Shown here piece after piece: positions 40,401-53,600 of a stretch of 64,000 bases of DNA. This DNA is from Acanthochromis polyacanthus (taxonomy: Eukaryota; Chordata; Actinopteri; Pomacentridae). The stretch spans positions 36,879,755-36,943,754 of the forward strand of contig NC_067118.1 of assembly GCF_021347895.1 (NCBI RefSeq). Reading direction: 5' to 3'. Every line of letters begins with the position of its first letter. Within the stretch, counting starts at the first letter, position 1. Both the position numbers and the translations under genes were made by a program. Under the pieces are notes generated by a model that ran no database searches, was not told the origin of the DNA, and worked only from the letters and a program-made list of their open reading frames with translations.

Positions 40401-43400
40401 TTGAATCAGATGTTTTCCCTTAATAATAATAATAATGGATTAGATTTGTATAGCGCTTTTTTGGCCACTCAAAGCACTTCACATTGGACCCATTATTCAT
40501 TCACTCACACATTCTCACTCCAGGGGTGGTAAGTTACATTCGTAGCCACAGCTGCCCTGGGGCAGACTGACGGAAGCGTGGCTGCCAATCCGCACCTACG
40601 GCCCCTCCGACCACCATCAACATTCAAACACCAGTGTGAGAGCAGCACTGGAGGCAAGGTGGGTAAAGTGTCTTGCCCAAGGACACAACAGCACATGAGA
40701 GCAGGAATCGAACCGCCGACCCACTCTACCACCTGAGCCACAGCCACCCCACATAATTAACACATAATTCAATTGGATAATTCAAATCAGCAGCTGCAAT
40801 TACATTTGACTTGGCTGACATAAGATGGACATCAAATAATGTGGAGCTCAATAATCAATGAGATAATCTTTATAGTTCTTTGGAAAATTCATCTGGTACT
40901 GCTTTGATACAGTTTGACATTACTCATTACCTCAATTCGTTTTCCAGCAACAAACATTGGAGGATTCTTGCTTCTCAACTTTATCGATCTTCTCTTTTCA
41001 GTAAATTAATAAAAATTTGGCTTTAGATTGTAATTGAGCAAAACAAGACATTCGGTGAAGTCATTTTGGGTTCTCGGAAACTGTGATGGAAAGTTTTCTG
41101 AAGTTTTATACTGAACAATTAATAACTTAGTCAATTAAATAAAGATTATGTGCTGCCTTAAAATGATTAGAACAATGATTCAAATGTCTATTTAGCGCAA
41201 GAAAACATTGCTGTTTATCAATACAAGTACTGTAACACAAATACAAATGCTGTAAGATGATTAGATTTCATTGTGACTGAGCACCATCAAGAGGAAATCT
41301 GGAACTACTTTGCAGCAGAAACCCACTTGGCTCTAAAGTTACATAGTACAGCAATTTTGGACGAACCTCCCACACTGGCAGCCGCTCAGCCTTTCAGACA
41401 GTGAGTGGGCGACTGGTGAAAGCCCAGCATTAACTGATCGCCACAGATCGGGCCAGCTTAATGCAGTCCTGCTGCCCTGTGCCTCCAACTGTTAATTATC
41501 GTAAGCACATAAACAATAGTGAAGTTGCATTAACAAAATCAGCCGGGGTAATCTTTTCTTAGCAGTGCCATTATGGAGATGAATATCAGCGGGCGCTATC
41601 GGCATGCAGCAAGACAGGGAGCGAGTGGGAAGGAATGTTTCTCCCAATTTCCTCTTTGTAGGTGTCTGACAACATCAAACTCTGCTTATTGTGTGGGGAG
41701 AGCGGAGGCATGCTGCTCCGAGGGGAAGCTCATCATCTCCTTTTGAGTTTTACAGTTTCCTTCACTTCACTGACAAGAAAAATGTTAGCGGTGTCTCTGT
41801 AATGGCATATATATGAGAAGAGAGAGATTAAACTTTCCAGGGTCAACAGGGAAACCGATACATATACACAACAGAGGTAGAGCCGCAGCGTTGCCATGGT
41901 GACAGATGTAAGGCTCGCCATTGTAAAACCTGTAAATAATGTACGTTCTGTGCATTGTAAATCTGTGAGTTTGACAGGAGCCAGTGTATCATTCTGATGC
42001 AGCAAATCATAAAGCTGCACTGTCTCCACTCGCTTGTAATCACTTCCAAGTAGGACTGGGCGATAAATCGAATTAATTCGATTAATTCGCCTTTTTAAAA
42101 CCTGACGATTTGAAAATTTGAAAATCGAGGCGAGCTTAAATATATAACAATACAGATTCTTCTTCTGGCTTTCACGACTTGTGCACTGGCGTTTGCTTCT
42201 GCCTCTCTTCTCCTTCCGCCAAAACACTCACAGCCCCGTCATGGCGGACAGAACAGCAGACGAAGAGTCGGTCGCGAGAAAAGGGCCTCATGTTACATCG
42301 ATTATATGGAAGTGGTTCGGCTTTAACAGGACTGACACAGAGCAAACTACAGTCATGTGCAAGGTTTACAAAAGTAATGTGAAAACAAAGAGTAGCAGCA
42401 CAACTAACCTCTTTCAGCACCTCCGGCAGAGGCATCCTAAAGAATGTTAAGAGTGCTTGCAGCTACGGGAGTGCAGCATGGCTAGCACTAGCCATAGCTA
42501 ACAGACCGCAAAGAAACAACAAAAATCGATCAAAATTCTAATCGTCCAAGATGACTAAAAAAATTTTAATTTTATTTTTTGGCCATATCGCCCAGCCCTA
42601 CTTCCAAACACTCAGTGGGTGTCGGGGTGTCTTTTCCCCCGGAGATAGTTCGAAGTTGTGTTACCGGCTGCACCTCTGCACTTTGAGCCCCAAACACTAA
42701 CCCGACTGAAGCTGAGCAAGGCCACAGGGAAATACAAACCTCTGCGTCTGGCCCTTGTTAAAGGTCAAAGAAGTTGGGGTTTGGAGGCTTCATAGTATCA
42801 CATGTGCTCACCATTTTTGCATCCTTTCTTCTTCTGCTCTGGCAGAAGACCTTCACAGACGGTGTACGCTTTGCTTTTTTCCAGATCCAGCCATAAATAC
42901 AATGGCTTTCAGATGCATTCTGATATCCCAATAGTTTCTGTATATTCCCCGCAGGATTCGGCCGTCTCTCTTCTTTGCACCAGTCTCTCCATCCTGCCAG
43001 CCTCAGATCTCCTTACGCTCTCCGGTGTTTTATGTGAATGGGGGCAGTAGGAGTGGCAGAGGAGATGATGGGGGAAATTGGCCACCCTGAGATCACACAC
43101 ATGAATGCATGATGCATGTGAGACATGTTGGAGGAAAAATTACAGAGCAGATGGTGTCTTTGTGGTGAAAATACACAACAACAAGAAGTTTTGAGGGTTT
43201 TTGTCGGCAGCCAAGATCCACAAATTATATACTCGGCCTAAATGTTGCGCACTGGCAGGAATGTGAGGCGTTTTGCTCTGAGGTTAACCATTTCTCAAAA
43301 ACTGTGACTGAGTTTTGTGCAGTGCAAAGTTCACTCTCACTGATCGGCACAGTGGCTATTATTGTGCTTCTGAGAGTAGGAAATTGAATGAATAAAGTGT

Positions 43401-46400
43401 GGAAATGCTCTGTTGCTATGAACATCGAAAGGGGGTTGTGAATTTATTAAAGTTTTGCCTTTGAAGTTGGCACTCTCACAAAATGGGCCACGCTGTGTCA
43501 CTGTGGCTTCTGAAGTCTGGGTCTTCGCTGATGAGAGCTGTGGTAAGATCTTCCTCTGTGGTTCACATAGGGAGCACTGGAATGAGGTCAGTGTGGTCTT
43601 CTTGTAAACAAATGCATAACAAATTCCCAAAGTTAACAGAAACTTTACAGGAACGCATGTTTTCTTGGAATATAAAGCGTAAATATTTTGCCCATCCTTC
43701 TATCTATCTACACTAAGAATTAGGGGTGAAATCACTGCTATATTTGAAAGGTAATAAGTCATGACAGTGATTCTTAGCACGAGAGAGTGTTTCTCCATCT
43801 GTAAGAGAGTGGTGAGTCAAGGGTCAGATTTCTAGGGGCGTGAAGATGGATGGGAAGCATGACTGAACTGCGACTGAACAGATAAAACCCTCCAAACGTG
43901 CAGCTTAGAAGAAGGACTGAGGAAGGCAGGAGGAAGGACGTTGGGTTGGGTGGACGAGGAGGACAATACAGAAAAAAACAAACAGTCCCAGGCAAGGATC
44001 TCCCCATCTACAAAGGATTAAAGTGGATGTCCGGTCCCGACTGAACCCCCCAGCTCACTTCCCGTGTCCTCCTGACATCGCTGTGCAGCCGTCCATCTGC
44101 ATCTGCTCTGCTCTGTTTTTCATGTAGAACTCCAGCCGTCCTGACCTCTTCTGTCTGCCTTGCATCAGAGTGTAGTCATGTGATGATGACATGCACAGAT
44201 GCACAGCTCAATATATAAAAAAGAAAAAGGGTCTGCTGGCATGAAGAGAATAGTATGTCTTTTATGGTGCGGCGCCACAGCTGCACAGCTGTGTTTGAAA
44301 AGGAAGGCTAAATATAAATCCACTCTGTTTTGATTTTCTCTCTTTACTTTTTCTCTCCTGGTGTGTTGACACGTCTTCTGCCTCCAGACAAACCTGCACT
44401 TCTGCCCTCGTCTTACAATCGGTCATGGTCTCTCTTGCCTCAAACAAAATGCTCTTTCTGCGTTTCTGTTTTAGTCCATAGATTAATTCATCGATTAAAG
44501 TCTGATAAGGTCTGAATGTGGAGAGTGTACTCTGCCCTGTTGCCCATTTAACTTCTATTATCAGTTGTCTGTCTTGACGCACTTCACCTATTAATCTCTT
44601 GCTCTCTCTTCGGTATCCTCTCTGTAGATTCATACTCGGCAGCAGGCAGTGAGGGCAGCATCTCCACCTCTGTGGCTTCGCTGCCCCCGCAGGCATCCGG
44701 CAGCTCGGCCCCCAGCTCCCCAGGCTCCAGACGCTCTGTGAGCACCCTGAAGAAGTGGCTCACAAACCCTGTCCGCAAGCTCAGTGTTGGATCCACTGCC
44801 AAAGGAGAGCGTCAGGTCCGCAAACTAGAGGGGAAGCCTCCACCTCTTCCGTCCCACAGCCATAGCCAAGACCTGGGCAGCCCCCTGAGGCCTGAAGACA
44901 CCCTCACCATCCTGCCTGTTACTCACAGAGAACTGGTGAGAGACGAAAATCTAAGATGAAACAAGGACGCTCTCTCTTGATTGCATGAGTTAATCAAACA
45001 AGTGATTTGCATTCTAACTTTGTGGTTGAAGTTCCCACCTAATAAGTAAACTCAAAAACTGTAATTATTATCACAAGATATGTGAATGAACTAGTCCTGA
45101 AGTAAACATGTAAAACTTCAGTCTTATACAAACACAAATTAAAGCTAACATCCTGACTATGGCTTGTTTACTTTAGGTAACTCAGGAATGCCAGCAGAGA
45201 TACATGTGTGATGTAGAGTTCATCCACAAAGGACTAAGCTTTCTGTCAGGTGGAGATGTTGTTCTGTGACAGCAGCACTGCTGGCTCAGTCTGCTCCAAC
45301 TCACTCCTCCATGTTCTGTGACCCGTGTGCGTCCTTTTTCTGTTTTTGCAGCTGTCTGTGTGTAGCATGCTACGGACATTTTGCATCATGCTGTGTTATT
45401 TAGACCCTGCGGATGTGTGTGTTTGTTCCAGGAGTGGAAAGATGGCCTGGCAAGCCCTGAGGACCTGTCACCAGCTACGCTACAGTCACCCAGCTACATA
45501 ACTGACTCGCTGATTGGCTGCACGTCACTGCCAAACGCTCAGGTCAGCCAGCATGATAAACTCAAGTCTAACCTGTTGTATCACTTATCACATATTATTT
45601 GTATCATCAAACAGGGCTTATGTCACTGGCCTAAAAAAGGAAAGGCCTGATCTAGCTATGAGTTTCAAGCTGTATAGAATAAATCCACTACAGATTCATT
45701 TTGGGCATTTTCTGAGAGGACTACAAGTAATATTCTCATTGAGGACCCAGGTCAGGGGGTGACATCAGTGCTCTTTGTCTCTATGACCCTCCAGTCAGAT
45801 CTGGAAATGACTAACTCTACTGTCGCTGCAGGAGCTCGATGATCGAGCAAAAACAAGCACACACATTTACGCAGGAGGGCTGCATTGTGCAACCACATGA
45901 CCAGAAATCCAACCATACATACAGTATCAAGCACACATGTAAGGGAGTCTAAATGAATACAAGCTTCTCTCAGAGCAGATAAATGCCCCCAAGGAGCAGA
46001 GGACAGAGTCTGACAATGACCTGTGTGATGCATGACTCACAATGGGCACATTACAAAAGGGCATGCCCGGAGATAAATAGGAAATAGCAAGAAATGGCAG
46101 ATGTGATGAAAGATGACTCCACTTCTCGAAACAAAGGAACGTTGAGTGAAGAATGTGAACACATGCGTTTTCATTTGTCCATCAAAGCCTTGCAGTCTGT
46201 GGCTTGAGGCGAAGGAGCATCTCAGAGTTGGGTGTTCGTTCAGGGTCCCTTATTGCTGTGCAGCGGAAACGTGGCAGAAACTGGGGTTTGCTCACACGGC
46301 AGCAGCTGAATGTATGAAACAATAATGATGTCTGAGCGTGTGACCATTGTGGAGTGTCTCCCGTTTGTGAATCAACACCTGGGCACTTAAATCCTAATTT

Positions 46401-49400
46401 CAGTCTCAACAACAACACATTGAGCCACATTAATACGATTACATCAGAGGGATGAGGTAAGTGCTTTGGTGTTTTTACTGCCAGTCTTTGGAGGGAGAGC
46501 GAACGCTAGACAGAGGAGAGATTAAATTATGTAGGTCAGTCATCTCCGTGAGGCAGGTTTCAGACATCTACCCCACCTTCACCAGCCACAGGTCGGCTGT
46601 TATATCTGTTCTTGTTTGTCTCCCTTTTCTACTCGCCACAGTACAGCACGGTTTTTGAATACGATGTGTCCACAATGTCCACAGTTAAATTCTGAAGCCA
46701 AAAACAAACCAGATCATCATGTTTATTAGATTGATTTCCCTAAAAAAATGTTTGTGCAGTCTGTCATCTCTACCCAGCGATGTAACAAATAAGCAAGCAA
46801 ACCAAATAAATAATGATGGAAAATTTCAAGAAACTCAGGAAATTCAAATAAAGGGTTGAGTGGTTCAGTTATTATGAGATCTTTTAAAAATCCATCCTTC
46901 ACTTTGTGATGCCAGAAGTAATTCTACTAAACTGAGAAAATCCCTTTAATTCCACTGTAATACTGATGATGTGCAGTATTCATGTGTCCCATCAGAAAAT
47001 ATCGAAATAATCCAAACTAAATCCAGAACTATGAATATAAAACGATGTTAGATCCTTAAATAGATGCAGTTAGACATAAAATGATGACATGATAAGTTTA
47101 TTTGTGTGACTTGAACACTTTGCTTTAATCTTTGTAAACTGTGAAAATATTGAATGATGTTCAAACCGGGAACACTTTTCTGCAAGATTACCGTATATTT
47201 TTTAAAGAAAAGTTTTCTTGGACTATTTTCACACGACTTTTTTGGTGGATTTTGTGCAAAAAAATATTTCTAACAACATCACTCTACACTGAACTGTTTT
47301 GATAGATTTTGGAAAAATTCTACAGAAAAATCATGACCTCAGCTTATCCTAAAACTGTTGTCAGTTCTTTTTTGTGGGCTTCTGGGTTGAAAAACAAAGC
47401 TTACAACAGAGGGAGACGGGGGAATTTTTCCTGTGGGCTTTGCCACAACACATCTGGAAATGATCAGGGAGCCAGGGAAACCTGTCAGCCAGGCTGGAAC
47501 ACTCCTAGCAGGGCAGGACGAGCTGGGGGAGCAGGGGTCTTTATGGAGCCTCCCTGTATCTCCTGACTCGCTTGTCTCTCTGCTTTACTTTGTCTTTTTC
47601 ATTCTTTATGTTGCTCCCACACATCGTTTTGACAGTGGAAAGCTTGGTGCTTGTAGACGCCAACAAGTTCATCACAGAGGTGGCAGGTGAACGAGTCGAA
47701 CTAGATCAGAGAAGAAAAGGAGAAAGTCCTGTCCCTTTTTCCATTTGCTTATATGTGTATCTATCCACCCATCTGTTTATGTCTTCATCGGGCAGCCGTC
47801 TGCTGGAGGAGTCTAAGAGATTAGGTGTATGTCTGTGGTGTGTGCAGGTTTGTGTATGTGTTTAAGGTGGGGAGGTTCTGCTTGACTAGGACAATGATTT
47901 AGGTGAAGACAGACAGCTGCCCCTATAAGTTTACAGAGTCACAAGCAAATGAAAAGACTTTAAAGAAATGACTCGAAGCGCACGGCTAAAAATAGAAGGA
48001 AGAACTTTGTGAGAAGATACAATTGTGTGGACGTGTTGTAGTGAGTCACTGCATGGCCATGTAAAGAGGATAAGGGGTTGTGTTGTGAGACAGAAATACT
48101 AGGTTACACAAACATGAGGTTTGTGTGCAGAAGTGAAGCATGTGTCCACTGAGTTATTCACTATTTTAGTCTGTGTCGGCTTTGTTGCGGTGTGCACAAT
48201 GACTCTATATTTGCACCAGGACCCCCACAGGAAATTATATCAATTCCAGGAAAAGCATGAAAAGAGGTCATGTACTAGTATATAAAGCATGAACACAATC
48301 GATTAGCAGCCTCGGGTTTATCCTGCGTGCATTGGAGCTTATAAATCAGTACTAGGAATGCTAATGTAGATGATGCTGGAAAAATGATGCAAGGAAAACA
48401 TCAAAAGAGTGTCATGCATGTATAAATATAGGTTTGAAACCTGGCTTATCAATTCCCATGTCAGAAGTGTAATACTTGTGTCCTAAACTTCACAGGTTAA
48501 TTTGTCATCTCTTAGAACTACGGAGCCTGTTGCTGCCTTTGTTTTTTATCTGTGTGGAACAGCACGGATCATTAACAGCAACAATCTGAATCAGATCTTT
48601 TTATCATTCAATCTCTGTTCCTCGTGTCTCTTCGCCCTCCCTTGGTCACCTTGGCAACCTGCATCATTACCATTGCTCTGCTGCTCTTTATCTCCCTCTG
48701 TTTACTTTAGTCCTGGCATGATCCACATTACTGGCAGTGGACCTTTGATAAACACTTTCTCCTTCTGTGCCTCTGTCTGTCTGTCTGTCTCTGCATCCTC
48801 AGGACACTCAGTCCACCAGTGTTCTTCCAGATGACAGTGGGTCTGTCTTGATGGACGACACCTCCAGCCAATGGTCGGCTGCTGCTGACACTGAGGAGGA
48901 GAGGAAGAGTGCCTTAGAGAAAAGCATGTATGTATCGATCAATCAAACAAGCATCATTCACATCATTTATCTCCAAATATAATTTTCAATGCAATAATGC
49001 TGTCGTGCATTCTCTAAGTACATGTGCTATAGCATTAGAATGTATGAGACAGCATTATGTATGAGTGTAGCTGCAGGATGTTTTCTACTGTGTGAACCAT
49101 AAAGTAGCTGAGGCTGCTGGGAATGTGTTCTGTCACTAAGTTATAAGATTACAAAGTAAAGTGTTTTGGTGACACTAAATGAGAAGTCAAGACATAATTA
49201 ATGCCATCAGGATACATTATCAGTACCAAATGTGTTTGAAATTAACTATTTACATTTCCCATCATAGAGAAACAGAGCTATAGATTTTACAATATATTGT
49301 TAAGTTGTCCAAAAAAAAAGAGATAATTTTTAAATGTATCCAAAAAGTCTGACAATGATGTAGCAGTACACTGTAAAAAGAAACATTTGTACATTTTATG

Positions 49401-52400
49401 GTGAAAAACTGTCAAACCATGACGGTATAAAAATCTGTAAAAATCTGTAATCTCTGAAACAATTTGATGCAGTTTGTTTGAAGCACCACAAACAAATTAA
49501 TCAGGAGAAATGTGTGTTTTTGAGTTTTTTTTCTCTTGAAAAAATACATTTCCCAACTCCTGCACAGTTTCTAATGGAAAAATGCTGTAATATGTGTAAT
49601 AATACTGTAATTTTTGCATTTCATTCTCGAAAAAAATACAGTTTTTCCTTTTCTGGAATCAATCCTCGGTGGGTGGAGAGGTGTGCAGGCCCGGCCCTAG
49701 ATGGCCTGAGATTGAGCTTAGTAATGCTCTATCACTTACAGGTGCCTCACTGTCAGCTATTTTATTTTCAACACCTGATTTCAAAATGAAATCCCTGCGC
49801 AACAATTTTGTGCTCTACAACTCAATCAAGATTTTGAAACAAATTAAGGGAATCCTGAGGCTCCCAATAATTTCTATACATGCTCCCATATATCAGAACC
49901 CTTGTTTTAAGCCGGGATTAATGGGTGCAGTTTTCAAGCGGTGGGCGAATGTTGGTTTAATTTCTATCAGGGATCTGTACGTTGATAATCATTTAGCCTC
50001 TTTTTCTGAACTTCAAGAAAAGTTCAAACTCCCTGCTAGTCAATTTTTTCACTATTTGCAAATTAGGAATTTTGTTAGGCAGTCATTTCCCCGCTTAGAG
50101 GTGGCTCCAATAAAACATGTTTTTTATGACATTATGACCAAACCTCCCACCTCTAAACATTTGATATCTCAATTGGTCAACCTCTTTTCTGTGGCAACCC
50201 CCTCTCTCCATATAAAGGAGGCATGGAATGAAGACACCGGGGAAGTAATCTCTAATGATCTTTGGGCAAAAGTGTTATATAGGATAAAAACTTGCTCTAT
50301 TAATGCTCGACTTCAGCTTATTCAGTTTAAAGTAGTTCATAGGTTGCACTACTCTAAGAAAAGACTGAACAAAATATTTCCTGCTGTTTCTCCCATTTGT
50401 GATAAATGCAATTCGGCAGAGGGTACTCTTGCACATCTTTTCTGGTCCTGCTCTAAGCTCACATGTTTTTGGTTTGACATTTTTCAATTGTATAGCACTG
50501 TTTATGATAGACAACTGGCTCCTGACTGTCTTTTAGCAATACTGGGCTGTTCTAATGTCTCTCTGACTTTTCCTTCTGCTTTACAACAAGCACTCATGTT
50601 TGGCATGGTTATTGCAAAGCGGGTCATTTTGAGGGAATGGAAGTCTCCTTCCCCTCCCTGCTTTAGAAGATGGCTGAATGACATGGTCTCCTGTTTACAC
50701 CTTGAAGAAGTTCGGTTTGCAATGTCCAATTCCCTAGATAAATTTAAAAAGATGTGGGGCCCTTTTGTAGAGTATATTAGGAGGGTGGGACCACAATCTG
50801 ATGCTTGAGGGCTTTGCTCCCTTTTTGGCCTGGCTGTGCTGTTTATTCTTACATATCCATTTATTGAGACTTTGTCATTCCCCTCATGATTAGGCCTTCC
50901 GGGCTAAATCTCTGGCCTTTTCCTTACACTTTGGACAATCTTGGATCTTGTGTTGACATGTATTGTATATTTTTTCATTTATTAATGGTCAAACGCTGGC
51001 TGTAGAGTGTTTTTTTTTCTCTCTCCCTTGTTTCTCTTGTGGTTTTTTTTCCTTTTTTCTTTTTTCCTTTTGTGTATTTTATGTGTTGGGGGAAAAAAAA
51101 TTGAAAAAATTCTTTGCATAAATAAAATTTTCAAAAAAAAAAAAAATACAGTTTTTCCCAGTTAAAAATACAAATTGTTGTACTGATAATGGAAACATGC
51201 TACAATACTTATAGCAAGTAATGTGGCAATTTCTGCATTTATTACACGCAAAAAAAACATTTTCTTTCCCGTCAAATTGATGTACTTTTGATGGACATGT
51301 GCTTTATTGTTTATGACAGCTTTAACCACAATTTTTGCTAAAAATACACATATTAAATGTTAAATGCACTAAATGTTGTGCTATTAATGGAAAAATACTG
51401 TAATATTTATGTAAATTTTCAAATTTTTAAAAAGTTAAAACTTTTTTTAGAGTAAAAAAATGGGATGAAGCATGTTTTTTAACGCTAAAATCAGCAATAT
51501 CAATATATTTCTTTACCGTAAATGTAGAAAATGTTTTATTGTAATGTTACAGTAGTATTCTGGCAACCACAGCTGCCAAAATTTTACCAAAAAAACTTTT
51601 TTTTTTTTTTTTAAGTGTAGAGGATTTTTAGGGCAGATACAGGTACCAGGGGAGAAAATAATCCAATTTTGATGATGACTGATATTATTTACATACAGGG
51701 AAAATAATTGGGCCATTATTTCTTTGCTCTCCAGCAATGTATTTCACAAACTAGTTAGCAACTTATTGTGAAGACACAGGCTGACTCCGCACCACCTTCC
51801 CCTCAGTTGTGATAAGTGCTCTGCTACATGTGCTGCAGACAGTGCTGTGAGTGTTGAGAACTGAGTCAAAGCTTTTCTGCTTGACATATTTGTTATGACA
51901 CTATTTCTAAATTACTCTAAACTTGTTTTTCCACATTATTGTTATTATTATTGATAACAGGCCCTGTAGTAATTTAACTTGACAAGCATCAACTTATTTT
52001 GAGGATTTACTTGAAATGACTCCCTGTATTTAGAAAGAGTATCTCTCTTTTACAGAGGATAATAGTGACTGAATTCCATTTAACTGCTTCAGTTTTGAGA
52101 TCCTGCTGGTTTAGTGTGATACTTTCATGTCTCACTGGGATACTGATAATAGTCTTACAAATGTTTGAAATAAAGCATATTTCATGGAGAAACCTTTTTA
52201 TATTCTTTTAAGTTACGAATCATGCAGTTGTTGTCTAGTTAATGTTCCAACATACACTATGTAAAGTGCCCTGAAGTGACCTGTGATTTGGTGCTATATA
52301 AATACAAGTGAATTAAATTCGGTGAGTAATCAAATTTTTTTATCTCCGTCTGATCTGCTGTGTGCTGACTGAAAAACTCGGCTGGCTAGATGAATTAATC

Positions 52401-53556
52401 GAATTTATTCAATTGAAAGCATACCAGTTGCATGCCGTCTCTGTTTTCCATCTAACTTGTTCCAAATTATATTAATACTTTTCCGGGAAACTTTAGAGGA
52501 AATTACACTCTGGTATCGAGTCCGTTTATGAAAAATGTCAGGACCTGTAAAATACTAATTGGAACTGTGTGCTTTGCTGTGTGGAGCATAAATTGGGTAG
52601 CATAACTCGAACACTAATCTTTCCTCATTTCTGTCTTCACAGGTATGTTCTGAAGGAGCTTATCGAGACAGAAAAGCACTATGTGGCAGACCTGGGCCTC
52701 ATAGTGGAGGTAAAACTCACAGTCTGACAGCTCAGGACACACAATCTGCGCCGACACAGAAACGGCTAACTTAGTCATCCGCACCGTCTGTCAGAGAAAG
52801 CTCTAAATCCTAATCATCACAATTCCTCCACTTTACTCCACACTTTGGTCTGCTTCCACCCCGCCGTCTCCAGCCTTAAGCAGATTTTGTGAATTATTAG
52901 CTTGCAGAGTATTATGTTGCAGGGCTATCCATCTCCTGGTGCCTCAAATAGCTGAGGATATTTTGGGTCAGAGAAGAATTCTTGCCATCTGAAAGTTAAT
53001 AAAAGTTCAATAATAGCCGACGTGCAATCGCTGCTCTTTGTTATACCAGCCTAGCTATATTTACTGGTGTTATTCTGAGCCAGATGTGGGCTTTGATAGG
53101 TGTAAACAGACATGAGCTGCTTTGTTCTTCTGTTGCAGGGTTACATGGGAACAATGAACTCCAAAGGTGTACCGGAGGATATGAAGGGAAAAGACAAGAT
53201 TGTTTTTGGGAACATTCACCAAATATTTGACTGGCATAAAGAGTAAGTCCCTCTATTCTAAAAAAAAAGTTTTGTTTGGAATAAATGCAAAATTGCACAT
53301 TTGTTCAAGCTGCTTTTAAAGTGAGATACAGACAAGGATGTGCAGAGCTCTGTGTTTGTAGTTGAGTGCAGGACAAAGGAACAATAGGTCAGGAGGCAAA
53401 TCTGACCTTCCGTTTTGTGGATGGTGGTGTTTGAGCGTGTGTGTGTGTGTGTTTGTTTCTTCTCTGTAGCTACTTCCTGGGAGAGCTGGAGAAGTGTTTG
53501 GAAGAGCCAGAAAGGCTGGCTCAGCTCTTCATTAAACATGTGAGTACGTCTAAAGT

Positions 53557-53600
<44 letters not shown>

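Larger units (their letters stand above)
49369..51618. mobile_element. AT-rich MITE in intron 4, split by a LINE
   Basis: Outer ends are ACACTGTAAAAAG (49,370) and, at the right, a T-run ending AAGTGT (51,618), inverted relative to each other. The right side carries TTCTGGCAACCACAGCTGCC, a phrase typical of a very abundant fish MITE family. Inside are diverged copies of a unit beginning TAATGGAAAAATNCTGTAATAT (49,572; 51,186; 51,381). Removing the inserted LINE leaves about 750 bp. End positions are approximate. Confidence 0.65.

Noticed and set aside
40700..40740. tRNA gene on the minus strand
   Set aside because: Boxes A and B are present, but acceptor and anticodon stems are not complementary and a SINE body follows.
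47636..47686. 51-base cassette exon in intron 3
   Set aside because: Splice-like AG and GT borders exist, but in the required phase 0 it contains a TAG. At best it would be a poison exon, and nothing else supports it.
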